Assembly: GCA_963746825.1 (NCBI GenBank)
Contig: CAVVCU010000016.1
Coordinates: forward strand, 1 to 64,000
DNA length: 64,000 nt
Source of the DNA: JACVRW01 sp963746825
GTDB taxonomy: Bacteria; Actinomycetota; Thermoleophilia; Solirubrobacterales; Thermoleophilaceae
Direction of reading: 5' to 3'
A program made the position numbers and the translations under genes. The notes beneath the pieces are model-generated. The model searched no databases, was not told where the DNA came from, and saw only the letters and a list, made by a program, of their open reading frames with translations. The first letter of the stretch is position 1. Each line of letters opens with the position of its first letter. Of this stretch, positions 53,445 through 61,665 are shown piece after piece.

Positions 53445-55628
53445 CTAAACCGGGACCTTCTGGCGCTCCCGGTCGACCTCGCCGATCTCCGCGTCGACGC
53501 CCTCCGTACGGCGGCCCTCCAGAGAGACGTTCGGAAGCACGCGATCCAGCCACCCGGGCAGCCACCACGCCCGATCTCCGAGCAGCATGACCACCGCCGG
53601 CGCGATGACCATGCGCACGATCAGCACATCGATCAGGATCGCGAGGCCCAGACCGAGGCCGAACATCTTGCTGATCACGTCGCTCGCGGTGACAAAGCCC
53701 AGGAAGACCCCGGACATGATCAGGCCTGCGAACACCACGACCTTGCCGATTCGGCCCATCCCGTGGATCACGCTTTCGCGAGGCCGGTCCCCCTCGTTGT
53801 ATGCCTCGTGGATCCGGCTGAGCAGGAAGACGTTGTAGTCCATGCTGAGCCCGAACAGGATCGCGAACAGCATGACCGGCAGGAACGAGATGATCGGGAT
53901 GCCTGAGTCGGCGCCGATCAGGCTCGCGCCGATGCCCTCCTGGAAGACCGCTACGACCACGCCGTAGGCGGCGGCGACCGAGAGCAGGTTGAACACCGCG
54001 GAGACAAGCGGAATCCACAGCGACCTGAACACCATCACCAGCAGCAGCACCGACAGCCCGATCACGACCGCAATGAACAGGGGCAGGCGTCCGGCGACCT
54101 TGTCGGACACGTCCTCGAAGCCGGCGGTGTTGCCCCCCACGTAGACCTTCAGGGGCGTGTCGGCGATCGCTCGGGGGATGACATTCCCGCGCAGCCGGTC
54201 GAGTAGCGCGGACGTCTCGGCGTCCTGGGGCGCGGTGGTCGGGATGGCGAAGATCGTCGCCATCTCGCCGTCCTCGCTGAGCGACGCCGGAGGCACCGAG
54301 GCGATTCCGGGCGTGTCGGCCACCGCCTGCTGCAGCGCGGTCAACTGCTGCTCGGTCTCAGGCGCGCCCTTCGGCGTGTCGACCGCGAGCAGGAACGGGC
54401 CATTCGAGCCCGGCCCGAACGCCTCGGTCAGCTGGTCGTAAGCGACGCGCTGCGTGCGCGACTCCGGCTGGTTGCCGTCGTCGGGCTGTCCGATCCGGAT
54501 CTGGGTGACCGGGAACGCGAAGACCAGCAGGACCGCGACGCCCACGGCGATCGACACCCACGGCCGGCGGGTCACGATCTCACCCCAGCGGCTGAATGCA
54601 GGCGAAGCCTGCACGTGCTCGGCCTTCTTCGGCACCAGCCTGCGCCCGAAGGCGCCCATCATGATGGGGAGGATCGTCAGCGCCGACACGACCACCGCGC
54701 CGATCGCGATCGCCGCACCGAGACCCATCTTCCCGACGTAGGGGACGCCGATCACCAACAGGCCGGCGATCGCCACCATGACGATCAGGCCGGCGGCCAC
54801 CACCGTGGTGCCAGACGTTGCGGCCGAACGCGCGACAGCGTCCTGCATGCTGTCACCCGCGGCCCGCTGCTCGCGGTAGCGGCCGATGATCAGCAGCGCG
54901 TAGTCGATGCCGGCGCCGAGCCCGAGCATCACCGCGATTACCGCAGCGAACGTGGGCAGGCCGAGCGGTGCCGCCAGCACAGTGAGCAGGATCTGGCCCG
55001 CCGCGACGCCGATCAGCGCGCCGATGAGCGTCGCGCCCATCGCCCAGCCGGAGCGAAAGAGCAGTGTCAGCAGCACGATCGCGATGAGCACGCCGATGAG
55101 CTCACCCACGGGGGCTTCCTCCTCGGAAGCCAGGTCGATCAGAACACCCCGCGCCTCGACCTGAACGTCCGGCTCGGCGGTCTCGCCGGCCGCGATCAGC
55201 GCCTCGCCCTGCTCCTTCTCGACCTCTCCGGGCTCAGTTGAGTAGCGCACGTCAACCGCCGCCAGGCGCCCATCCTCCGAAACCTGGCCCCCCCGATCGA
55301 ACGGGCTCGCCACCAGCTCGACGCCGTCGAGCTCGCGGACCTCGGCCAGGGCACCCTCGATCGCGGCCTTGGGCGCCGGATCGGACACCTTGCCGTCGTC
55401 GACCGTGAAGACAAGCGTTGAGTCCGCCCCGCCGAACGCGGGCGAGTGCGCCTGGAAGAGATCGATCGCCTGCTGAGACTCGGCCCCCGGAAGGGAGTAG
55501 TCGTCGCTGGCCCCATCGCTGGCGCCGGCCGCCAGGACGAGTAGCACCAGGACGCCGATCGCCGCCACGAGGCTGCGCTTCCAGTGCGAGGACAGGGTGC
55601 GCGCCAGGCGCGCGAGGAGCTGGGGCAT
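53445..55628 (-). CDS. MMPL-family RND-type exporter
   Basis: 727 residues. The layout is N-terminal helix, large loop, six helices, second loop and six more helices. GLGAGIDYALLIIGRYREQ and FGLSMDYNVFLLSRIHEAY are the two GxxxDY proton-relay motifs. The extracytoplasmic loops contain EVRELDGVELVASPFDRGG and VGGNTAGFEDVSDK. It probably moves lipids or siderophores, as in the mycobacterial MmpL family; the C-tail is short. The start is an ATG with AAAGGCAC upstream; a palindrome (GCCCATATGGGC, 55,658-55,669) sits 30 bp before it. Confidence 0.93.
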   Translation of the reverse strand: MPQLLARLARTLSSHWKRSLVAAIGVLVLLVLAAGASDGASDDYSLPGAESQQAIDLFQAHSPAFGGADSTLVFTVDDGKVSDPAPKAAIEGALAEVRELDGVELVASPFDRGGQVSEDGRLAAVDVRYSTEPGEVEKEQGEALIAAGETAEPDVQVEARGVLIDLASEEEAPVGELIGVLIAIVLLTLLFRSGWAMGATLIGALIGVAAGQILLTVLAAPLGLPTFAAVIAVMLGLGAGIDYALLIIGRYREQRAAGDSMQDAVARSAATSGTTVVAAGLIVMVAIAGLLVIGVPYVGKMGLGAAIAIGAVVVSALTILPIMMGAFGRRLVPKKAEHVQASPAFSRWGEIVTRRPWVSIAVGVAVLLVFAFPVTQIRIGQPDDGNQPESRTQRVAYDQLTEAFGPGSNGPFLLAVDTPKGAPETEQQLTALQQAVADTPGIASVPPASLSEDGEMATIFAIPTTAPQDAETSALLDRLRGNVIPRAIADTPLKVYVGGNTAGFEDVSDKVAGRLPLFIAVVIGLSVLLLVMVFRSLWIPLVSAVFNLLSVAAAYGVVVAVFQEGIGASLIGADSGIPIISFLPVMLFAILFGLSMDYNVFLLSRIHEAYNEGDRPRESVIHGMGRIGKVVVFAGLIMSGVFLGFVTASDVISKMFGLGLGLAILIDVLIVRMVIAPAVVMLLGDRAWWLPGWLDRVLPNVSLEGRRTEGVDAEIGEVDRERQKVPV

Positions 55629-55657
55629 GCTGTGCCTTTCGAGCGCGGATCAACCGA

Positions 55658-55669
55658 GCCCATATGGGC
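55658..55669. promoter_or_regulatory. 12-bp palindrome upstream of the MMPL gene
   Basis: GCCCATATGGGC, perfect on both strands, 30 bp upstream of the MMPL start (minus strand). MMPL exporters are commonly repressed by a TetR-family protein, so it is a candidate operator; the palindrome is shorter than typical TetR sites. Confidence 0.35.
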
Positions 55670-55794
55670 GATCCCGCCGGGCCGGCGGGGAACGCCGAGA
55701 GAACGCGCGGCCGTTACGCGAGTCAGACGTCGCAGCCGCAGTACCAAGTCCGCTCGGCACTATAGGCGGGCTTTCGCCCGAGGGACGCCGCGGC

Positions 55795-55937
55795 TGAGCC
55801 AAGCCGCCGCGGACATCGCGAACGAGGCCGGAGCGGGCACCGTGCTCGTGGGCGTCGCACACTCAAACGCGGATGCGATCCGCTTCTACGAACGGGAAGG
55901 GTTCAAGCCGTTCGACGTCTCGCTGACGAGATCGTGA
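55795..55937 (+). pseudogene. C-terminal fragment of a GNAT acetyltransferase
   Basis: Only the last 47 or so residues of a GNAT fold can be read: SQAAADIANEAGAGTVLVGVAHSNADAIRFYEREGFKPFDVSLTRS, i.e. the helix-strand-NxxAxxFYEREGF end of the domain. No N-terminal acetyl-CoA motif is in frame upstream, and no start codon fits. It is probably a decayed or truncated gene, since surrounding genes are intact. It lies between the MMPL and secreted-protein genes. Confidence 0.5.
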
Positions 55938-56089
55938 GGCGACCCAAGGGCCTAGCGGGCGTGAGCCGCTCCTCCGTCTCGGGACTGACCGAAGAAATCG
56001 CACTCTTGGCGTGCCTCTTCGGACCGAGTGAGGTCTGGTCCCGGTGTCCACCCCCGGACCTCCTCCTCTGCACGACGACGAAGAGTCCG

Positions 56090-56620
56090 CTAAGCGCACT
56101 CCTGCCACTTCACGTATGGCATCACTCCGCTCTTGATGCCGAACACCCTGCCGTTGTCGATCTCGAACACGAAGCGGCGCTCGCGGCCGCGCTTCCACAC
56201 AAGGTTGAAGCCCTCCGGTGCGCCAATGTTGACGGTGCGCTCGGAGCCGGGGTAGAGCCGGCGCACGCGTCGCGCGCTGGTGCCGACTCCTACGCCCTTG
56301 GGCGTCGAGAATTCTCGGCGCGGGCGCGACGTGGTGACCGCCCGGAGCTTCCCCCCCACGAACATGAGCGTCGGCCCCTGACCGGTGCCGGGCGGGCCGG
56401 CGTCAAGGTACGTGCACTCGTTCACCCGCGACTTGACCATCCAGACACCCGCGGCGTCGCGAGCCTGCTTGACAGTCATCCCAAAGCGCACCTCCCCGAT
56501 GCCCTTCAGGTGGAGGTCGTGGACGCCGGGGACGAGGCCGGGCACCTGAGCGACGGCCGACGCAGCACCCCCGATCGCGGCGACCAGCGCCAACGCGACT
56601 ATCCCGGACCGGATCGGCAT
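56090..56620 (-). CDS. Secreted hypothetical protein
   Basis: 176 residues. A signal peptide (MPIRSGIVALALVAAIGGAASAVAQ) is followed by VPGVHDLHLKGIGEVRFGMTVKQARDAAGVWMVKSRVNECTYLD, a GIGEVRFGMTxxQA motif seen in small exported beta-grasp-like proteins, and a C-terminal PEGFNLVWKRGRERRFVFEIDNGRVFGIKSGVMPYVKWQECA. Two cysteines may form a disulfide. The ATG at 56,620 gives the signal peptide. No enzymatic motif is visible. Function unknown. Confidence 0.8.
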   Translation of the reverse strand: MPIRSGIVALALVAAIGGAASAVAQVPGLVPGVHDLHLKGIGEVRFGMTVKQARDAAGVWMVKSRVNECTYLDAGPPGTGQGPTLMFVGGKLRAVTTSRPRREFSTPKGVGVGTSARRVRRLYPGSERTVNIGAPEGFNLVWKRGRERRFVFEIDNGRVFGIKSGVMPYVKWQECA

Positions 56621-56950
56621 GCGCGGCACGGTAGCGGGATGCCGGCGCACGGGCGTCGCCCGCTCGAGGCGGGTCGGCGAGCTCGACCGGCACCGTCCGC
56701 TCGTGGCCACCCGGCTGGCTCGCAACCGCCGCACGAAGCACCACCATCGCAGCGGCGTCGCCGTGGCCGTCACGTGCCGTCCAGCGCAACCGAAGCGGTT
56801 AGGCACCGGAGCCCCACACCGTAGGGCGCAGTCCGGCCGAGCCTGACGGCTCGCGCTGCTCGCGCATTGCGACACTCGCTGACGGGCCTCTTCGATTGCT
56901 CGTGGCAGGCGAAAGCGATAGCGTCCTTGAAACGACCGACGGAGGAACCG

Positions 56951-57523
56951 ATGGTCAGTTCGACAAGAGTCGCAGCGCTGCTGGCCGGGGCTGTGGCCAC
57001 GGTAGCGCTGACGGGCGTTGCGGACGCAGCGACCTACCGAGTGGCGGGCAAGCAGGTGGCGGTCAACGTCGATGCGAGCGGCGCCGGTCAGTACAAGATG
57101 CGTGGTGGGCTCAGGGGCAAGTGGACGATCAACGAGCTCACGGAGGTGCCGTTGACGTCGCCTTACCCGAACTACGAGGCGCAGGGCACGGAACTGTTCA
57201 AGGGTTGTATCGACCGGCGCCGTGACCGCTCCTGTAAGGGCGACCCGTCCGGCACGCTGTCGTTCACGATCCGCTACTGGGCGCTGTACGGCTCCGCGGA
57301 CCCGGACTCGCTGATCTGGGGCTCCTGCTGGCATCCGGTGGTCGAAGGAACGGGTGACTTCGAGGACGCAGAGGGCGTGCTGACGATGGTCGACTCGCCC
57401 ACCAAGCGGGGCGTCAGAACCGACTACATCGGCACGCTTACGCTGGCGGGCACAGGGGCGTCGTCCGCGCGCGCCGTTAAGACGAGCGCCGGCGCGAGCG
57501 CCGCCACACAACCCGGCTGCTGA
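56951..57523 (+). CDS. Secreted hypothetical protein
   Basis: 190 residues from the ATG at 56,951, which follows GGAGGAA (56,941-56,947). A signal peptide (SSTRVAALLAGAVATVALTGVADA) leads a beta-rich domain with AGKQVAVNVDASGAGQYKMRGGLRGKWTINELTEVPL, GCIDRRRDRSCKGDPSGTLSFTIRYWALYG and a C-terminal low-complexity AVKTSAGASAATQPGC. Cysteine pairs (CID, CKGD, CWHP, GC at the end) suggest disulfides. It has no recognised family. A longer open frame upstream is ignored. Confidence 0.78.
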   Translation: MVSSTRVAALLAGAVATVALTGVADAATYRVAGKQVAVNVDASGAGQYKMRGGLRGKWTINELTEVPLTSPYPNYEAQGTELFKGCIDRRRDRSCKGDPSGTLSFTIRYWALYGSADPDSLIWGSCWHPVVEGTGDFEDAEGVLTMVDSPTKRGVRTDYIGTLTLAGTGASSARAVKTSAGASAATQPGC

Positions 57524-57729
57524 GCACCCCGAGCGCGGCCGCGGTGGCGCTTGCCACTCGCGGCCACGATCGGGGAAGCAGCGCGATGGCCAGGGCCGCA
57601 GCTCGCTCGAAGTTCACGCTCCCGACATTCCTCCCATACACCAGCTCGGACGCTTGACGGCCAGGCGCCTGCTCCTGCCGCAACGCAGCACTACGCCGAC
57701 TCGGCCAAGAGGCCAGTGATGGGCGGGCA
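57524..57729. other. Gene-free stretch between secreted protein and acetyltransferase genes
   Basis: About 205 bp between the ends of two convergent genes. No supported coding frame, hairpin or repeat was seen; a minus-strand open frame here has no recognisable protein. Confidence 0.5.
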
Positions 57730-58341
57730 TCAGAAGTCGATCCGCATCACCACACGTCGCAGGGTCGGGCGGCTGACCTTGTTGAAGCCGGCGTCAGCGA
57801 AAACGCCTTCGGTGCCGACGTGGAGCTCCTCCAAGATGACGTTCTTGGTGCTCAGCGGGTAGCCCTCGATGGCGCGGGCGCCGCGGTCGCGGGCCAAGTC
57901 CACTGCGGCGCGCGCGAGAGCCCGGCTGATGCCGCGCTTGCGGAAGCCCGCGCGGGTGAACAGGCAGGTCACGGCCCAGACGGTGTCGTCAGTCTTGTCC
58001 TCCGCGCGACGCTCCCAGGGGACGCGGTTGCTGCGCACCAGACCCTCGTAGGCGGTGCGCGGCTCAACCGCGCACCAGCCGACCGGCTCGCCATTGAGGT
58101 ACGCGACGAGGCCGCTGGTCCTGCCCGACCTGGGTTGGCCGCAGCCTGTCTGCTGCCGCAGACGATGGGCGCGTTCCTCCACGGGAAACGAGGCAAAGGA
58201 CTCCCGCGGCCGTAGCTTGTATCGCTGGCATTGACACCTTGACGCCTGGCCGCGCGTGCCGAAGACCGTCTGCAGGTCTTCCCAGCTCGCTTCGTTGGCG
58301 GGCACGACTGAGAGCGAGGGTTTGGTTACCGTCATGCGCAA
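57730..58341 (-). CDS. GNAT-family N-acetyltransferase
   Basis: 203 residues (MTVTKPSLSVVPANE is the likely start, at 58,335; the frame opens at 58,341). GSS-like FGTRGQASRCQCQRYKLR, GLVAYLNGEPVGWCAVEPRTAY and TVWAVTCLFTRAGFRKRGISRALARAAVDLARDRGARAIEGYPL carry the acetyl-CoA motif A (GFRKRGISRAL, R/Q-x-x-G-x-G/A). The C-terminus NVILEELHVGTEGVFADAGFNKVSRPT is typical. Cys-rich QCQ motif near the N-terminus is unusual. The acceptor is unknown. Confidence 0.82.
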   Translation of the reverse strand: MRMTVTKPSLSVVPANEASWEDLQTVFGTRGQASRCQCQRYKLRPRESFASFPVEERAHRLRQQTGCGQPRSGRTSGLVAYLNGEPVGWCAVEPRTAYEGLVRSNRVPWERRAEDKTDDTVWAVTCLFTRAGFRKRGISRALARAAVDLARDRGARAIEGYPLSTKNVILEELHVGTEGVFADAGFNKVSRPTLRRVVMRIDF

Positions 58342-58492
58342 GATTTTGCAGGGCGAGTGGGCCTACCGGCACCCGGTCCTGCACCTCCCCTCGAGCGAGC
58401 GCGACGCGTGCCCCGAGCGTCAGCGAGGGCGTGCGAAAGGAAATTTGTCGGACAGGACCCGCGCCTGGCCGGTTGGTCCCTGGGCCGGCCCG
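58342..58492. other. Gene-free stretch between acetyltransferase and SSADH genes
   Basis: 151 bp between the start of the acetyltransferase gene and the end of the downstream SSADH gene. It includes an A-rich patch near 58,437 (GAAAGGAAATTTGTCGG) in otherwise very GC-rich DNA, with no clear promoter or hairpin. I see no gene in it. Confidence 0.5.
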
Positions 58493-59959
58493 CTACAGAT
58501 TCACCGCGACGTACTTGGTCTCCAGGAACTCCTCGATCCCCTCGGTGCCGCCCTCGCGGCCGATGCCGGACTGCTTGACGCCTCCGAACGGCGCGCCCGC
58601 GTTGGAGACCATGCCCTGGTTGAGCCCCACCATTCCGGTGTGCAGGCCCTCGCACACGCGGATCGCGCGCTTGATGTCGCGCGTGAACACGTAGGCCACC
58701 AGGCCGTACTCGGTGTCGTTGGCCCGGGCGATCGCGTCCTCCTCGGACTCGAACGTGTTCACCGGCGCTACGGGCCCGAAGATCTCCTCGTGCAGCACGC
58801 GCGCGTCGTCGGTCACCCCGCCGAGCACCGTGGGCGGGTAGAAGTAGCCGCGGCCGTCGGGGATCTCGCCGCCCACCACGCAGGTGGCGCCCTTGTCGAG
58901 CGCGTCCTGCACGAGCTCGGCCACCTTCTCGCGCGACGGCTGGTCGATCAGCGGGCCGACCTTCACGTCCTCCTCGGTGCCGCGGCCGAGCTTCAGCGCG
59001 CCCATCTGCTCGGCCAGGCGCCGCTCGAACTCCTCGCGCACCGGCTCGGCCACGTGGAAGCGGTTGGCCGAGGTGCAGGCCTCGCCGATGTTGCGCATCT
59101 TGGCCAGCATCGCTCCGTCCACGGCCGCGTCGAGATCGGCGTCCTCGAAGATCAGGAACGGGGCGTTGCCGCCCAGCTCCATCGACGTCTTCAGCACGTT
59201 CTTGGCCGAGGCCTCGATCAGCTTGCGCCCCACCTCGGTGGAGCCGGTGAAGGAGAGCTTGCGCAGCCGATCGTCCTCGATCAGCGGCCCGGTGGTAGAG
59301 CCTGACGAGGAGGTGGTGAGGATGTTGAGCGCACCGGCCGGTAGCCCGGCCTCCTCCAGGATCTGCGCCATGGCGAGCATGCACAGCGGCGTCTGCTGCG
59401 CGGGCTTGACCACCGACGCGCAGCCCGCCGCGATGGCCGGACCCACCTTGCGCGTTCCCATCGCCATGGGGAAGTTCCAGGGCGTGATCATCAGCGCCGG
59501 CCCGACGGGCTGCTTCATCACCAGCACCCGGCTGGTGCCGTTGCCGAACTGCTTGTAGTTGCCGTCGATGCGCAGGGCCTCGCCCGAGTACCAGCGAAAG
59601 AAGTCGGCCGCGTAGATGATCTCCGCCTTGGACTCCGCCACCGGCTTGCCCATCTCGAGCGTCATCAGCGTGGCGAGCTCGTCGGCCCGCGAGGTCATCA
59701 GCTCGAACGCCTTCCAGAGAATCCCGGCGCGGTCGTTGGGCGGCACGGCGGCGAACTCGGCCTGGGTGGCGACGGCGGCGTCGAGGGCGGCCATGGCGTC
59801 CTCGGTGGTCCCGTCGGCGACCTCGCAGATCGGCTCCTCGGTCGAGGGGTCGATCACCTCGAGCGTGTCCCCACTCGAGGCGTCGCGCCACTCCCCTCCG
59901 ATGAATAGCTTCTTCTTGACCCCGTCCACGACGGTCTGCTCAGCGGTGGCGATGCTCAT
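58493..59959 (-). CDS. gabD: NAD(P)-dependent succinate-semialdehyde dehydrogenase
   Basis: 488 residues. An aldehyde dehydrogenase fold: FIGGEWRDASSGDTLEVIDPSTEE, LMITPWNFPMAMGTRKVGPAIAAGC, LSFTGSTEVGRKLIEASA, MELGGNAPFLIFEDADLDAAV (catalytic Glu) and GEACTSANRFHV (catalytic Cys). The C-terminal region GAPFGGVKQSGIGREGGTEGIEEFLETKYV is typical of the GabD/SSADH group. It oxidises succinic semialdehyde to succinate. The ATG at 59,959 overlaps the stop of the upstream ALS-like gene in ATGA, so the two enzymes are made together. Confidence 0.9.
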   Translation of the reverse strand: MSIATAEQTVVDGVKKKLFIGGEWRDASSGDTLEVIDPSTEEPICEVADGTTEDAMAALDAAVATQAEFAAVPPNDRAGILWKAFELMTSRADELATLMTLEMGKPVAESKAEIIYAADFFRWYSGEALRIDGNYKQFGNGTSRVLVMKQPVGPALMITPWNFPMAMGTRKVGPAIAAGCASVVKPAQQTPLCMLAMAQILEEAGLPAGALNILTTSSSGSTTGPLIEDDRLRKLSFTGSTEVGRKLIEASAKNVLKTSMELGGNAPFLIFEDADLDAAVDGAMLAKMRNIGEACTSANRFHVAEPVREEFERRLAEQMGALKLGRGTEEDVKVGPLIDQPSREKVAELVQDALDKGATCVVGGEIPDGRGYFYPPTVLGGVTDDARVLHEEIFGPVAPVNTFESEEDAIARANDTEYGLVAYVFTRDIKRAIRVCEGLHTGMVGLNQGMVSNAGAPFGGVKQSGIGREGGTEGIEEFLETKYVAVNL

Positions 59960-61599
59960 GTTGCGACGGTCTCCGTTCCTAGTTCCTCGTGAATGGCGAT
60001 ATCGATCGAGTAGTCGATCGGCAGCACGATCAGCGACGGCAGGTCCAGCTCCAGCGCGTGACGCAGGTGCTCGCCGAAGCTGTCGGCCGAGTCGCAGCGC
60101 CAGGCCGGCACGCCGAAGCTCTCGGCCAGCTTGACGAAATCGGGGTTGGTGAAGTCCGTGCCGAAGTGGCTGCCGAACTTCTTGTCCTGCTTCCAGACGA
60201 TCGACCCGTACTGGCTGTTCTCCCAGACCACGTTGACGATCGGCGTCTTGAGCCGGACCGCGGTCTCGAGCTCCTGGCTGTTCATCAGGAACCCGCCGTC
60301 GCCGTTGACGGTGACCACATTGCGCTCGGGATGCACGATCTTGGCCGCGATCGCCGCCGGCAGGGCGAAGCCCATCCCGGCGAGGCCGTTGGCGATCAGC
60401 ACCGTGTTGGGCTCGTAGGCCGGGAACATGCGCGCGATCCACAGCTTGTGCAGCCCCACGTCGGAGATCAGGATGTCCTCGCGCCCCAGCGCCCGGCGGA
60501 TGTCCCACAGCGCCCGCGGCGGCTGCATCGGGAAGGCGTCGTCGTCCTTGGCCGCCTCGAAGCGCCCCAGGACGAGCTCGCGCAGGCGGTCCGAGCCGCC
60601 GGAGTGGGGCACGTGCCGGCATTCCTCGGCCAGCCGGGTGAGGATGTTGTAGAGGTCGCCTACGAGCTCGACCTCGGGCATGAAGAACGCGTCCGTCTCG
60701 GCGGCCACGGAGTCGATGCAGATGATCCGCTTGTCTCGCCCGGGATTCCAGTGCTCGGGCGAGTGCTCCACGAGGTCGTAGCCGATGGCCAGCACCAGGT
60801 CGGCGTCCTCGAAGCCGGCCATCGTGTAGTCGCCGGACTGCAGGCCGACGGTGCCGAGCGCCTTGGGGTTGTCGGGCGGCAGAAGGCCCTTGCCCATGAA
60901 CGTCTCGGCCACGGGGATCCCGGTCGAGCGCACGAACTCGCGCAGGGCGGCCCCGGCCCGGCCGCGAATCACGCCGTTGCCCGCGAGCGCCACCGGGTTG
61001 ATGGCGCCGCGGATTAGGTCGGCCGCCTTGAGCAGCTCGCGCGCGGCGGGCTCCGGGCGGGCCTGACGCCGGCGCGGCAGCGGCTCGCCCTCGACCTCGT
61101 CCGCCATCACGTCCTCCGGCAGCTCGATATGCGTGGAGCCGGGCTTCTCGGCCTCCGCGAGCTTGAAGGCCTTGCGCACGACCTCGGGAATGATCGCCGC
61201 GTCGGCCAGGCGGGCGTTCCACTTCGTTATCGGGCGCATCACCCGCAGCAGGTCGATGTACTGATGCGATTCCTTGTGCATGCGCTCGAGGTCGCCCTGG
61301 CCGGTCAGCGCCACGAGCGGGGAGCGGTCGAGAAAGGCGTCGGCCACGGGCGTGACGAGGTTCAGGGCGCCGGGGCCGAGCGTGCCCAGGCAGACACCGG
61401 CGCGGCCGGTGAGCCGCCCGTACACGTCGGCCATGTAGGCGCCGCCCTGCTCGTGGCGAACGGGGATGAAATCGACGCTGGAGCGCGAAAGGGACTCGTT
61501 GAGATCGAGCGTCTCCTCCCCCGGAATGCCGAATACGTGCTTGACGCCCTCGGCCTCGAGGCACTCCACGAACAGATCGGACGCTTTGCGCTTGGCCAT
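59956..61599 (-). CDS. TPP-dependent acetolactate-synthase-like enzyme, candidate 2-oxoglutarate decarboxylase
   Basis: 547 residues from the ATG at 61,599. VFGIPGEETLDLNESLSRSSVDFIPVRHEQGGAYMADVYGRLTG holds the catalytic Glu28; GTLGPGALNLVTPVADAF, LTGQGDLERMHKESHQYIDLLR, VNGDGGFLMNSQELETAVRL (GDG-x(25)-N TPP site) complete the ThDP fold. It is classed as ALS/IlvB-like, but no regulatory subunit is adjacent. Its partner is an SSADH in a 4-bp-overlap operon, the same pairing described for the cyanobacterial 2-oxoglutarate decarboxylase pathway. Acetolactate synthase remains possible; the substrate is not proven. Confidence 0.88.
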   Translation of the reverse strand: MAKRKASDLFVECLEAEGVKHVFGIPGEETLDLNESLSRSSVDFIPVRHEQGGAYMADVYGRLTGRAGVCLGTLGPGALNLVTPVADAFLDRSPLVALTGQGDLERMHKESHQYIDLLRVMRPITKWNARLADAAIIPEVVRKAFKLAEAEKPGSTHIELPEDVMADEVEGEPLPRRRQARPEPAARELLKAADLIRGAINPVALAGNGVIRGRAGAALREFVRSTGIPVAETFMGKGLLPPDNPKALGTVGLQSGDYTMAGFEDADLVLAIGYDLVEHSPEHWNPGRDKRIICIDSVAAETDAFFMPEVELVGDLYNILTRLAEECRHVPHSGGSDRLRELVLGRFEAAKDDDAFPMQPPRALWDIRRALGREDILISDVGLHKLWIARMFPAYEPNTVLIANGLAGMGFALPAAIAAKIVHPERNVVTVNGDGGFLMNSQELETAVRLKTPIVNVVWENSQYGSIVWKQDKKFGSHFGTDFTNPDFVKLAESFGVPAWRCDSADSFGEHLRHALELDLPSLIVLPIDYSIDIAIHEELGTETVAT

Positions 61600-61665
61600 C
61601 GAAACTGACGATACCCGGCCCGCAGTCCCGCTACCTTGAGCCGTTGGACGGTTTAAGAGACCCGT

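Noticed and set aside
58410..58470. A-rich patch (GAAAGGAAATTTGTCGG) beside the SSADH gene as a repeat or regulatory site
   Set aside because: Only a single copy in the window and no supporting structure; may be an interspersed repeat in the genome but this cannot be shown here.
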